From Gemmata palustris (GTDB taxonomy: Bacteria; Planctomycetota; Planctomycetia; Gemmatales; Gemmataceae), in contig NZ_JAGKQQ010000001.1 of assembly GCF_017939745.1 (NCBI RefSeq), positions 682,001-746,000 on the forward strand: a DNA stretch of 64,000 nucleotides, given 5' to 3'. The position numbers and the translations under genes are program-made. Positions within the stretch are counted from its first letter, which is position 1, and each line of letters starts with the position of its first letter. The notes below the pieces were generated by a model. It saw only the letters and a list, made by a program, of their open reading frames with translations, was not told the origin of the DNA and made no database searches. This document shows, piece after piece, positions 25,703 through 34,700 of this stretch.

Positions 25703-28700
25703 TTACGGGCGCGGGGGCATCTTCTCCAGGAACAGTTTCCCACCGGACGCCTTGTACGCATTCAGGAGGGGCGGGTTAGCCTTGATGAACTCGAAGTACC
25801 GGTTTTGCACTTCCGGCTGCCAGTCGGCCGCGACGATCTGCTTTTCCATCTCCGTGAGCCGTTTGCCCACGTCGTCGTAGGTCTTCTGGAGCTTGTCCGG
25901 CTGGCTCTTCTGGAGCTGCTGGTTCGCGGTCACGGTGCAACGCTGGACGTCGAAAAACGCATCCGCGAATGCGTTGCGGAACTGTGCCAGTTGATCGGGC
26001 GTCGCGTCCTTCGGCGGGTTGGAGAGCCGGTTGCGCTGCATCCCGACCTGGGCGCCCCACTCGCGGACGGCCTGCCCCCACTCGGCGTTCGCCTTTTTCG
26101 GGTCCGGTTCGGCCGCGCCTTTGGCCTCGAACAGCTCGGCCAGCGCCTTGCGGAAGTAGAGCCGGTTCGCCCCCCAACCGGGTTTGTCGGGCGTGCCGAC
26201 GACCCCCTTCAGCAACTTTTCGGCCTCGGCGAACTGCTTCAACTCGATCTGCGCTTTCGCGATGGAGTGCTGGGCGAGCGCGTGGTCGCGGACCTGGTTG
26301 AGCACCTTTCCGCGGTCCGCTTCCGGGAACTCTTCGGGCTTCTTCTTGTCCCAATCCGGGTAGGTCGGGGCGGGTACCTTTTTGAGCGTCTCGAGGGCCT
26401 CGGCGTTCTTGCCGATGGACTGGAGCGTCTGGCCGACGAATAGGAGCGACGGTACGGGAAGGGTTTTCACCGCGCGAATCTTCTCGAGCAGCACGCCGAG
26501 GCCCGCACCGAGGTTCTTGGCTTCTTCGGCCTTGCCCTCCTTCTGGCGGGTCACCATGAGGGCCGCCAGTTCGCGGCCGACGGGCTCGAGGAGCGGGAGG
26601 CTCTCGTCCACGGTACCGCCGGCACGCACCATGAGGTCGAGGAGCTTGGAGGCCTCGGCCGCCTTCCCCTGCCGCACCTGAACGCGGAACGCGGCCAGGA
26701 TCACGTCCACGCGGTTCTTATCGATGTTCGCCGCGAGCTGAGCGCTCCGGGCCTTCGACTTGGCCTCCGGTTCCGGGTTCCCGGCGCCCGCGGCCCACGT
26801 TTTCATCTCGCCGGTGAACAGCGGTCCGCCGGCCTGCACCTGATCGAGTACGGGCTTGACCAGGGCCAGTGCCCCCTCGAACTGGTTGTTGGCGGTCATC
26901 GCCCGGGCGCGGAGGTAGAGCGCGCGGGTGTAAGTATCGAGGGCGAGGAGGTGCATCTCTTGGCCGTCGAGATTGAGTTTCTTCTCTTCGCCGACCATGC
27001 ACTCGAACGCGGGCACCTCGGCGAGAATTTTCCCGGCGAGGTCGAGCGCCTGGTTGAACCCGGCGTTGGTCCGCTCCGTTTCCCCGTCGGCGCGGTCCTG
27101 GGCGAGCATCATTGCCGCGAGCCGGCACCGGGCCGACAGGTAGCTGCGCACCTCGTCGACGGTCGCGACGGGCGCGGGTTGAGGGATCTTCGCGAGGTCG
27201 CTTGTGGCCCGGCGGAACAGGCGCGCCTTGTCGTCCTTTGACAACTTCGAGTCGAGGGGCACAACGAGTTGCGACACCACGAAGCCCTCGAGCAACCGGG
27301 CGTTGGTGAGTTGCGCGTAGCTGGGGCGCACCTTCACCAGAACGTCGAACGCCTCCATGTACTTCTTGTCGTCGGTCAAGAGCCCGGCGAGCTGGTGGCG
27401 CGCGGAGTCCGTGGCGGTGTCGTTGGGGAATTTTTCGTCCAGGAACCGGGCCAGTGCAACAGCGCGGTCGCGGTCGCACTGGCGCGCGGCGGCGAGGGCG
27501 TCGCGCTCCTCGGCCTTGATGACCCGGCTCGCGGTGAGGTAGCCGTTGAGCCCGAGGAGCCCGGCGAGGGCCGACTTGCCGCCCGTGGTCTTCACCGTGC
27601 GGGCCACGAAATCGCCGAGCACCGCGGCCTGGTAGAACTGCTCGTTCTGCTGGTAGAAGTAGATCAGCCGCAGTTGCACGTCGGTGACGTCGGCGAGGCT
27701 GTCCTGCGGGGTCGCCAGTTCGCGGGCGCGTTCCAGTAGGGCGATGACCCGGTGGCGCGCGGACCGGGCTTCGGACTTGGCCTCTTCGACCTTCTTCGGG
27801 TCCGCTTTCGGATCGGCGCCGAGTTTGGCCTCTTTAGATTCGGCCGAGACCAAGTTGCTCAACTGGATGAGCGAGGCCATTTGCGCCTTCTCGAACGACT
27901 CGTAGCTGAGCGGGTTCTGGTCCGCGGTGCCCAGCAGTTTGCGCACGACGGCGGTGCGGTAGCGGGCGGCGCGGGCGGTGTACTCGTGGTCGGTTTGGGC
28001 CAGCCCGCGGTAGAGTTTTTCGGCCTCTTCCAACTGCTTGCGGGCCGCCGCCCCGATCGCGAGGACCGCGGGTGGCTTGGGCTGGGGCGTCGCGACGTCG
28101 GCCTGGAAGTGGAGCGAGCGGGCGAGGTAGTAGCGGACCGCGTACACCTCGGGCGTGGGCTTCTGCGCGCGCCCGAACTCCGTCAACCACCGGCGCATTT
28201 CGTTCTCGCTGGTGGTGATTTTCGCCGCCACGCGCTCGGCGAGTGCGGCCCGCACGTTGCGGCGGAGCTGGAAGAACCGGGCGAGCCGCTTACCGTCCTC
28301 GGCCTCGGGCGCCGTCGCCCTCAGAATGTTTCCGACCTTGGTGGTGGCGGTGCCGAAGTCGTTCTGCTCGTAAATGACCTCCGCGACCCAGGCGCGGGCG
28401 ACCCAGACGGACCGGCTCGTGGGCGGGCCCTGGTCCAGTTTGTCGAATTTGCTCCGCGCTTGTTCGAGGAACTTGTTCCGCTGCTCCTTTTGGGGGCCGT
28501 CCAGGATCTCTTCGGGCATGAACGTTTCGGCGATGCTGAACTGGTTGATGCCGCTGGCGAGTTCCGCCTCGAACGCCTCGTTCTCTAGGCCCTTCTTGGC
28601 GCCCGGGTCGAGTGCCGGGTCGTCCAGTCGGGCCTTCAGTTTCGCGGAGGCGCTCGCGAACCGGCTCGACGCGAGCTGGAACAGCGGGCGCGCTTTCTCG

Positions 28701-29191
28701 GCTTCCTTGGCCTGTTTATGTTGGGCCTGTTCGCGCGCCTGGCGCTCGTCCGCGTCGTCGCTGGGCGGCGGGACGTCCATCTTCCGCGCCCGGCTCAGGA
28801 TCTCTTTCGCGTCGAGCGACGTGAGCTTGGCAACGGAGAGTAACCCCTCCACCGCGCGGGGGTGGTCCGGGTAGTCCTGCACGAACGTGTTCAGCCCCTC
28901 CTTCGCTTCGGCGATCATGCCCAGGCGGGTGCCCTCGTCCGGTTCGTACTCGGACACCTCGAGCAGGCACTTGGCGCGCTCCAATAGGAACGCGCCTTTG
29001 TCGGCACCGGCGAGCGGTTTGCCCTCGAACTGCTTGAGGTACTCCATCGCGAGATCGACTTGCCCGTTCTCGCGCAACCCGCGCACCAGGTCGAGCGGGG
29101 AGGGCGGTTGGGCCGCGCCCTGCGCGACGGACAATCCCGCTATCACGACGGCCCAGAGCCACGGGTTGAAGGATCGTCCGCGAAACAACAT
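25703..29191 (-). CDS. Large exported tetratricopeptide-repeat protein
   Basis: A 1162-residue protein with an N-terminal signal peptide (cleavage about residue 28, AQGAAQ) and helical repeats throughout. TPR-like pairs are visible at the N-terminus (GQVDLAMEYLKQFEGKPLAGADKGAFLLERAKCLLEV is split over two helices), around residues 360-410 and 560-700, and near the C-terminus (KAQIELKQFAEAEKLLKGVV). No enzymatic motif. The composition is Lys/Ala/Glu-rich with long helices. It likely organises a periplasmic or cell-surface complex. Neighbouring STN genes lie downstream on the same strand beyond a strong terminator, so co-transcription is doubtful. Confidence 0.8.
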   Translation of the reverse strand: MLFRGRSFNPWLWAVVIAGLSVAQGAAQPPSPLDLVRGLRENGQVDLAMEYLKQFEGKPLAGADKGAFLLERAKCLLEVSEYEPDEGTRLGMIAEAKEGLNTFVQDYPDHPRAVEGLLSVAKLTSLDAKEILSRARKMDVPPPSDDADERQAREQAQHKQAKEAEKARPLFQLASSRFASASAKLKARLDDPALDPGAKKGLENEAFEAELASGINQFSIAETFMPEEILDGPQKEQRNKFLEQARSKFDKLDQGPPTSRSVWVARAWVAEVIYEQNDFGTATTKVGNILRATAPEAEDGKRLARFFQLRRNVRAALAERVAAKITTSENEMRRWLTEFGRAQKPTPEVYAVRYYLARSLHFQADVATPQPKPPAVLAIGAAARKQLEEAEKLYRGLAQTDHEYTARAARYRTAVVRKLLGTADQNPLSYESFEKAQMASLIQLSNLVSAESKEAKLGADPKADPKKVEEAKSEARSARHRVIALLERARELATPQDSLADVTDVQLRLIYFYQQNEQFYQAAVLGDFVARTVKTTGGKSALAGLLGLNGYLTASRVIKAEERDALAAARQCDRDRAVALARFLDEKFPNDTATDSARHQLAGLLTDDKKYMEAFDVLVKVRPSYAQLTNARLLEGFVVSQLVVPLDSKLSKDDKARLFRRATSDLAKIPQPAPVATVDEVRSYLSARCRLAAMMLAQDRADGETERTNAGFNQALDLAGKILAEVPAFECMVGEEKKLNLDGQEMHLLALDTYTRALYLRARAMTANNQFEGALALVKPVLDQVQAGGPLFTGEMKTWAAGAGNPEPEAKSKARSAQLAANIDKNRVDVILAAFRVQVRQGKAAEASKLLDLMVRAGGTVDESLPLLEPVGRELAALMVTRQKEGKAEEAKNLGAGLGVLLEKIRAVKTLPVPSLLFVGQTLQSIGKNAEALETLKKVPAPTYPDWDKKKPEEFPEADRGKVLNQVRDHALAQHSIAKAQIELKQFAEAEKLLKGVVGTPDKPGWGANRLYFRKALAELFEAKGAAEPDPKKANAEWGQAVREWGAQVGMQRNRLSNPPKDATPDQLAQFRNAFADAFFDVQRCTVTANQQLQKSQPDKLQKTYDDVGKRLTEMEKQIVAADWQPEVQNRYFEFIKANPPLLNAYKASGGKLFLEKMPPRP

Positions 29192-29353
29192 GAGGGCTCC
29201 CAGTTCACCAAATGCGAGTGCCAGCGGTGTGGACCTACCGGTTCGGACGGGCGGGCGGGCGGTTTAGTTCCCCTGGATGAATTCTGGCCGGTGCGCGTGT
29301 TATTCGCAAGTACCTCGTGTGCCGCAAGTAGCGCGTGCGGGGGTAAAAAGCAC

Positions 29354-29385
29354 GGAACCCGCTGCGATCGATCGCAGCGGGTTCC
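29354..29385 (-). terminator. Perfect palindromic terminator
   Basis: A 32-nt perfect palindrome (arms GGAACCCGCTGCGATC) downstream of the minus-strand gene ending at 29416. On the minus strand it is followed by GTGCTTTTT, giving a standard intrinsic terminator. Confidence 0.8.
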
Positions 29386-29415
29386 GATTCCCACCTCAAA
29401 CTTGTCGCCGGTGCG

Positions 29416-30297
29416 CTACTTCTTCTTCACGAATTTGTTGATCTGGTAGCTCTTACCGGGGCCGTCGAGCCACTTAACGAACGCTTCCTTGGTCTTGTCG
29501 GTGAAGTCCTCGCCGGGCTTCACCATCGGGTACTTCCAGCCGTCCTGGTCGTCGTTCAGCCCGAGCATGCCGAACGCCTGGTAGAAGTTGATGGCATCCT
29601 TCGCGTTCGGGTCGGGCTTCCAGTCGCCCGCGGCGATGGCCTTCAGAACGAGTTGGCTCTCCTCTGCGGGGACCTTCGCGTCTTCGACCTCACCTCCGCC
29701 CTCCGGGTACGCGCGGTACTTGTTGACGAGCACGTGCGCGGCAAAGGCCCGATCGTCGGCCTTCTCGCTCTTGAGCGCCTTCACCGGGTCGGCGAGGACC
29801 GCGAGCCCCTTCTTGACCTGCTCGACTTGCGCCTTGTAATCTTCGGCCTTGGCGTCGGTGGGGGGCATCATCGGGCTGATCGTGTAGAAGTCGCCCGAGT
29901 GGTGCTTGGTGAGGTAGAACAGCCCCTCTTGCCCCTCGGTGAGATTGATCGGCGGCAGCCCGCCGCGAATGGGGCGGCCCGGCGGGGCGCCGGCTGCGGC
30001 CGGCGCAGCCGGTGGGGGCGGCAGGAACCCGACCTTGATGTGGGTGGCGTTCGCGGCCCCGTGGAGGCCGGATTCGATCTTGATGACCGCGACCTTGTAC
30101 GAGAGCTTATCGGGCGCGTCCGGTACCGGGGTCGCGTTCACGAGCTCTTTTTCGATCGCGGACACTTTACCGATCACGACCGCGTCCGCGCGGACGAGTT
30201 TCTCGGTCGGCGAGAAGTTGCGAGCGATGCGCTTGGCTTCGACCGGTGCCACCAAAACGAGCGCGGCCACGGTCGCAACGAGCAGTTTGCGAGTCAT
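29416..30297 (-). CDS. Exported protein of a tandem Gemmata-type family (member 1)
   Basis: A 293-residue exported protein. Signal peptide, then a conserved beta-rich first half with A(D/P)xVVIGKVxxIEKE, YKVAVIKIESGL, THIKVGFLPP and EGQEGLFYLTKH, and a helical second half with AHVLVNKYRAYP, VPAEESQLVLKAIAAGDW and FVKWLDGPGKSYQINKFV. The IGKVxxIE and FYLTKH patterns suggest a small beta-barrel of OB or SH3 type, but I cannot assign a family. Start ATG 30297 chosen for the signal peptide. Two paralogues lie directly upstream on the same strand. Confidence 0.75.
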   Translation of the reverse strand: MTRKLLVATVAALVLVAPVEAKRIARNFSPTEKLVRADAVVIGKVSAIEKELVNATPVPDAPDKLSYKVAVIKIESGLHGAANATHIKVGFLPPPPAAPAAAGAPPGRPIRGGLPPINLTEGQEGLFYLTKHHSGDFYTISPMMPPTDAKAEDYKAQVEQVKKGLAVLADPVKALKSEKADDRAFAAHVLVNKYRAYPEGGGEVEDAKVPAEESQLVLKAIAAGDWKPDPNAKDAINFYQAFGMLGLNDDQDGWKYPMVKPGEDFTDKTKEAFVKWLDGPGKSYQINKFVKKK

Positions 30298-30339
30298 GAA
30301 AACCTTTCGAGTAACACTCAACTGTGGGTGAATGGTTTT

Positions 30340-30411
30340 CTGTAGCCGGCCTCTGCGAGGCCGGGCCACCCTTTGGTAGTGGCTCCCCGGTCTCTACGAG
30401 GTCGGCTACAG
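30340..30411. repeat. Inverted repeat with TGTAGCCG core (possible terminator)
   Basis: Arms of 25 nt (about 20 matches) starting CTGTAGCCG(G/A)CCTC, facing each other across 22 nt, between paralogues 2 and 1. The left arm also folds on itself (GGCCTC/GAGGCC). Shares its core with the hairpin at 23446-23487. Confidence 0.6.
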
Positions 30412-30476
30412 CCAGAAATCAACTCGAGACGATATCAGACGGTGTCCTGCGCAAAGCCTTGACCCACCTAACAAAA

Positions 30477-31316
30477 TCACTTCTTGGGTACGATCTTCTT
30501 GATTCGGTAGTCCTTGCCGGCGCCGTCGAGCCATTTGGCGAAGACCTCGCGGGTTTGCTCGGTGAACTCCTGGCCGGGTTGCGGTTCGGGCGGTTTCCAG
30601 CCGTCGGCTTCTTCCAGTCCGAGCATCGAGAACACGCTGAACCCGTTGAACGCTTGCGACGCGATCTCGGCCTTCCACTTCCCTTCGGCCAGAGCCTTGA
30701 GAATCGGGCGGCTCTCCTCGGCCGTGAGCGGAACGTTCTCGATCTCACCGCGCGTGCCTTCGGGCACGGAGCGGAGATTGTAGACGACCGCGACGGCCGC
30801 GTTGTACCGGTCCTCGGCCTTTTCCGCTTTCATGGCCTTGGCTGGGTCCGCGATGGCGGCGAGCGCCTTCTTTATGCTCTCGACCTGGGCCTTGTAGTCG
30901 GCGGCCTTCGACTCCACCGGCGGCGTCAGGTACGGGATCGCGTAGAACCCGCCGTCCGCGTGCTTGGTGACGAAGAACAGCCACTCCTGGCCCTCTTTGA
31001 GTTCCGGGTTGTCCGGGCCGCGCCGCAACCCGGCCGCGGGGGGGACGAAACCGATCTTGAGGTGCGTGAGGTTCGCGGCACCTGCGAGACCGGTCTCGAC
31101 CTTCACGACCGCGATCTTGTGCGCGACCTTGTTCGTAGCGCCGGGGTACAGCGGGGCGTCTACGACGTCCTTCTCGACGGACGTCACCTTACCGATGACG
31201 ACGACCGGTGAGCGCAGCGCGCGCTGAACGGGGGACGCGATCGGTGCGACCCGATCGGCACGGACGGGGGCGGCGAATGCGAATACTGCGAGCGCGACGA
31301 GCGCAGTGCGGATCAC
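30477..31316 (-). CDS. Exported protein of a tandem Gemmata-type family (member 2)
   Basis: A 279-residue paralogue of the genes on either side. Signal peptide (cleavage near APVRA, residue 20), then VVVIGKVTSVEKD, HKIAVVKVETGLAGAANLTH, LKIGFVPP, EGQEWLFFVTKHADGGFYAI, and the C-terminal FAKWLDGAGKDYRIKKIV shared by all three. It lacks the proline-rich insert seen in members 1 and 3 after the IGFxPP motif. No catalytic residues could be recognised. Each copy has its own signal peptide and intergenic hairpin, so the genes may be separately controlled. Confidence 0.75.
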   Translation of the reverse strand: MIRTALVALAVFAFAAPVRADRVAPIASPVQRALRSPVVVIGKVTSVEKDVVDAPLYPGATNKVAHKIAVVKVETGLAGAANLTHLKIGFVPPAAGLRRGPDNPELKEGQEWLFFVTKHADGGFYAIPYLTPPVESKAADYKAQVESIKKALAAIADPAKAMKAEKAEDRYNAAVAVVYNLRSVPEGTRGEIENVPLTAEESRPILKALAEGKWKAEIASQAFNGFSVFSMLGLEEADGWKPPEPQPGQEFTEQTREVFAKWLDGAGKDYRIKKIVPKK

Positions 31317-31437
31317 GGGGCACCCGGTGTAAAAGGTCGGGATCAGTGCCAGAGGAGTCGATTTTTAAGGAGCAGGGTCGGGAAACGGGCCAATCAAGTG
31401 CCCCGCTCCTCGACCCCAGTTGTCCGCGTCTGGTCCC

Positions 31438-32367
31438 TTACTTCTCGGTCGTCTTCGGCACGACCTTCTTGATCTGGTAGTCCTTGCCGGCACCGGCGAG
31501 CCACTTGACGAAGGCGTCCTTCGTGATGGCGCCGAAATCGATCGGCGGTTGGCCCGGCTGTTGTTGAGGGAACATCGGCTCCGTCCAGCCGTCCTTGTCG
31601 GTGAGTCCGAGTTGGTAGAAGGCATTCAGCGCGTTCGGGGTGAACGCGGCGCCGGGGCGCGGCTTGTTCGTCCAGTCGCCTTCCGCGATGCCTTTGAGGA
31701 TGAGCTTGCTCTCCTCGGCCGGGATCGCGACCTCATTGACGTCGCCACCGGTGAGCGGGTAGGCGCGGTACTTCGTCACCATAATCATGGCGGTTTCGGT
31801 GCGCACGTTGGCCTTGTCGCTCTTCAGGCCCTTCATCGGGTCGGCGAGCACGGCCGTGGCCTTCTTGACCTCTTCCAGTGCCTTCTTGCCGGCATCCGTG
31901 GTGATATCCACCGGGTGGTACATACCGGGCATGACGTAGAAGTCGGCGGTCGGGTGCTTCGTGAGGAAGAACGCCATCTGTTGGCCTTCCTTCAGCTCCG
32001 GCGCCTGAAACACGGGGCGCCCGATCCCGGGCCGGCCGCCACCGACGGGCGGCTTCACGTTCGGGTCCGCTTTGGCGGGCGGGATGAAGCCGATCTTGAT
32101 GTGCGTGAGGTTGTTCGCGCCCACGAGAGCGCTGTCGATCTTCACCACCGCGACCTTGTACGCGACCTTGTCGTTCGCTCCGGCGTAGGGCGAGGTGCCG
32201 TCAACGGTGTCTTTCTCGATGGCCGTGATTTTGCCGGTCACGACGACGGGCGCGGTGAGTGCCATTTGTGCGGGCGGCGGCGGCGCTGCGATCCGCAGGG
32301 CAAAGGCCGAACTCGTTGAAACCGCGAGCGCGAGGGCGGCGACGACCGCCGTCATCAGGTGACGCAT
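31438..32367 (-). CDS. Exported protein of a tandem Gemmata-type family (member 3)
   Basis: A 309-residue paralogue. Signal peptide (MRHLMTAVVAALALAVST), then APVVVTGKITAIEKDTV, YKVAVVKIDSALVGANNLTH, IKIGFIPPAK, a Pro/Gly-rich insert, EGQQMAFFLTKHPTADFYV, TKYRAYPLTGGDV, PAEESKLILKGIAEGDW and FVKWLAGAGKDYQIKKVVP. First gene of the three in transcription order. The strict conservation of the WL(D/A)GxGKxYxIxK C-terminus across the copies marks it as the functional core of the family. Confidence 0.75.
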   Translation of the reverse strand: MRHLMTAVVAALALAVSTSSAFALRIAAPPPPAQMALTAPVVVTGKITAIEKDTVDGTSPYAGANDKVAYKVAVVKIDSALVGANNLTHIKIGFIPPAKADPNVKPPVGGGRPGIGRPVFQAPELKEGQQMAFFLTKHPTADFYVMPGMYHPVDITTDAGKKALEEVKKATAVLADPMKGLKSDKANVRTETAMIMVTKYRAYPLTGGDVNEVAIPAEESKLILKGIAEGDWTNKPRPGAAFTPNALNAFYQLGLTDKDGWTEPMFPQQQPGQPPIDFGAITKDAFVKWLAGAGKDYQIKKVVPKTTEK

Positions 32368-32589
32368 GCGAGATTGCTCCAGGAAATGGTGGCAGGCGAC
32401 GCGGGGTGCCCCGGTTCAGTCAAGACGAGGCGTCTTAACAAATAGTTGTGCCGCGCGCGAATTTTCTTACCGCGTTAGACGTGTGTCGAGTCGCACCGGC
32501 CGAAAAATGCTCCTTGCCCATTGAACCAGGAGCGTAATACGTTTACGTTAATACTAAGATCGTACCCCAGCGTGGGTCCGATCTCCCGG

Positions 32590-32621
32590 CCGCCCGGTGG
32601 TGTCCCCGCACCTCCGGGCGG
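32590..32621. terminator. Hairpin in spacer
   Basis: CCGCCCGGTGGTG pairs with CACCTCCGGGCGG (12 of 13) around a 6-nt loop. It may end transcription from the minus-strand lipoprotein gene 230 nt away. Confidence 0.45.
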
Positions 32622-32710
32622 TACTATTTGGGCGATGGTCAGTGAGCGCAACAAGGCGAACACTGCTCACCAGGGCGGTGGTATTCGAGAGCGCGGGCCG
32701 CTTGCAGTGA

Positions 32711-32786
32711 TGGTGGCTGTGACCCACCGCCCTGGCGGGCGGGTTCACCCAAAAACACCGGCCGGCTGACACCGGCCGTTCGCCTA
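32711..32786. repeat. Dispersed GC-rich repeat, copy 1
   Basis: Two parts. TGGCTGTGACCCACCGCCCT followed by GGCGGGCGGGTTCACC (32714-32749) is matched near 34601-34637. CACCGGCCGGCTGACACCGG with its continuation CCGTTCGCC (32756-32784) matches 61198-61226 with one difference. Confidence 0.65.
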
Positions 32787-32849
32787 CTCAGGTGAGAAAT
32801 TGGGGCCGGCCTACGGCCCCGAAGGGCTTCATCTCGATTGGCCCGATCA

Positions 32850-33059
32850 TTAATCGCTGCTCTTGTCCCCCGGTCCCCTCGTCTTGTCACCCGCCTTCTT
32901 TGGGAGGCCGCCGTTAGGCGGAGTGGTCGGCTGCGGGGAGAACTGCGCGGGCGTTTCTGATTTGTTCCCGTTACCGCATCCGGCGGCGGCGATCGCGGCC
33001 AGGAAGCCGGCGACGAGCCAGCCGGTCGGACGGAACTTCTTCTTGAGTGCGTATGTCAT
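32850..33059 (-). CDS. Small predicted lipoprotein
   Basis: A 69-residue protein: charged N-terminus, a hydrophobic helix and the lipobox AAGC (LAAIAAAGCG, residues about 21-29), then a Pro/Lys/Gly-rich tail (GLPKKAGDKTRGPGDK). It lies 41 nt downstream of the DUF1559 gene on the same strand and is probably co-transcribed. Pairing of DUF1559 proteins with a small lipoprotein occurs again at 52 kb, in the opposite gene order. ATG 33059 chosen because the signal sequence begins there. Confidence 0.6.
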   Translation of the reverse strand: MTYALKKKFRPTGWLVAGFLAAIAAAGCGNGNKSETPAQFSPQPTTPPNGGLPKKAGDKTRGPGDKSSD

Positions 33060-33100
33060 TGGAACCTCTTGGGTTTGGTATGAATCGGTCGCGTCGCGGG

Positions 33101-34150
33101 TCAACCCCCGAATGAGTTGTCGAGAACCTCTCCGTCCGCCGTGCCCGCCAGACGCATGAGTACCCACCAGTCGCTTGAGGCCGGGGTACCGGCGACCGTC
33201 CCGTTCGTGGTGGTCGCCCCAGGCCGTATGCCACGGACCGACCCGTCACCCAGGGCGAACTGAACGATTCCCGTGTGTCGGCTGGCGAAGCGGAACTGGG
33301 CGCTCGCGGCGTTCGGATCGTTGCTGAGGCCCGCCGTAGTGGGGATGGCGGTCACGTTGTACCAGTGCCACATGAAATTGCCGTTACCAGTGGCGGTGCC
33401 TTCGCCGAACGCGAGCGTGTTGCTCGTGCCGTCCGTGATGCCCTGGAGCGTGGTCTTGGAACGGTTGCCATAGGTGGCGGCGTACTTGCGGAGGTTGGCC
33501 CCGGGGCCGAACCGGGAACTGGTGCTGCCGTTCTGACCGTAACCGCCGCCGACCGGGGCGTAGTTCGACTTGGCCAAGTTCTGGTCGCTGGTCCAGTAGG
33601 AGAACCCCACCGAGTCGGCACCGAGGTTCGCGGTCAGGCTCGTGTAGTACCAGTACGCCATCGTGTACTTGGCCCGCACGTCGGAGTCGGACGGGCAAAG
33701 GTAGGTTTTGATCTTAACTTGGGCCATGTTCCAGGTGTTGGCGTCCGTCTCCCAGTACCCCGGCAGAGTCGTGGCGGGAAAATTAGAATCGGTGAACATC
33801 AGCGGGTTGATCTGCTTGTAGATGTTGTCCTGCTCGATGTAGGGCAACAGTACGGGCAGGGTGCCGGTCCCGGTGAGCATTGCGCTCGAGTACCCGGTGT
33901 CGTTGACGTTGAGGTTGCCCGGGTTACCGCCGTAGTACCCCGGCGGCAGTCGTTCGTAGGACGCATGGTAGTTATGGGCTGCGAGTCCGATTTGCTTGAG
34001 ATTGTTGGCACAGGTCATCCGGGCGGCCGCCTCACGGACCTTTTGCACGGCCGGCAGCAATAATCCGATCAAGATCGCGATGATCGCGATGACGACGAGT
34101 AATTCGATGAGCGTAAATGCTCTCCGTAAATCATTAATGTGGCGATACAT
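33101..34150 (-). CDS. DUF1559 pseudopilin-like protein
   Basis: A 349-residue protein with a type IV pilin-like leader: [19 protein letters not shown], cut by prepilin peptidase before Phe12, followed by [15 protein letters not shown] and [16 protein letters not shown], the DUF1559 hallmark. The C-terminal part has the typical [13 protein letters not shown] and ALGDGSVRGI elements. This family is greatly expanded in Planctomycetes, and its function in surface or secretion structures is not established. Translation starts at ATG 34150; the small lipoprotein gene follows. Confidence 0.93.
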   Translation of the reverse strand: MYRHINDLRRAFTLIELLVVIAIIAILIGLLLPAVQKVREAAARMTCANNLKQIGLAAHNYHASYERLPPGYYGGNPGNLNVNDTGYSSAMLTGTGTLPVLLPYIEQDNIYKQINPLMFTDSNFPATTLPGYWETDANTWNMAQVKIKTYLCPSDSDVRAKYTMAYWYYTSLTANLGADSVGFSYWTSDQNLAKSNYAPVGGGYGQNGSTSSRFGPGANLRKYAATYGNRSKTTLQGITDGTSNTLAFGEGTATGNGNFMWHWYNVTAIPTTAGLSNDPNAASAQFRFASRHTGIVQFALGDGSVRGIRPGATTTNGTVAGTPASSDWWVLMRLAGTADGEVLDNSFGG

Positions 34151-34700
34151 ACGATCCTCTGCATGGCGTGGGCAAGAAATTGGAGAGGTCGACGTAGTAG
34201 CTCAGTCAACTTCGCGTCAGCGACAACCGCTGGCCAAGTCTCGGAGCGGTCGGAAGGTGGGAACAAACACTACTATGTCGATGGCTATTGTCGTCGATAA
34301 TCGATTTGAAGACAAGATCGAGAGGCGGAAGTTGAGGCTGACGACTACCTACTTTGTCAGCTCAACTGCACACCGACCGAATCGCACGTCAACATAAAAG
34401 CGTTTCGAGGGACGGAGGTGATTAGGAAGTGAAGTGTTGGCGAATGTTAGCCAATGACAGGTCGGCAGAAATATCCCTCGGCGCCACCGGGATTGGGGCG
34501 CTGGACGAACGCGAGGCCGATGTGGTGATCGCAGACAAGGGGACGATAGCAACGTGTTGGTGACTGCGGCCCGCGGCACACAGTTGCGGCTTGCCGCACA
34601 TGGCTGCGACCCACCGCCCTTGCGGGCGGGGTTCACCTCTCGTGACTACTTGCTGTGACTCGCATTGTGGGCGGGAGCGCCCAAAAGACCGGCCGTTCGC
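34151..34700. other. Intergenic spacer with repeat copy and AATGTTAGC motif
   Basis: 550 nt without a supportable gene. The right half holds AATGTTAGC at 34443-34451 and the second copy of the dispersed repeat; the left half must contain the promoter of the DUF1559 gene. Confidence 0.5.
34601..34700. repeat. Dispersed GC-rich repeat, copy 2 (partial)
   Basis: TGGCTGCGACCCACCGCCCT and the following GCGGGCGGGGTTCACC match copy 1; the tail GACCGGCCGTTCGC (34687-34700) matches the end of copy 1, but the middle is unrelated. The two copies flank the DUF1559-lipoprotein pair in the same orientation. Confidence 0.55.

Larger units (their letters stand above)
32368..32849. other. Intergenic spacer with a terminator and dispersed repeat
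   Basis: 482 nt with no supportable gene. It holds a 13-bp hairpin (32590-32621) and one copy of a dispersed GC-rich palindromic repeat (32711-32786). Confidence 0.5.
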
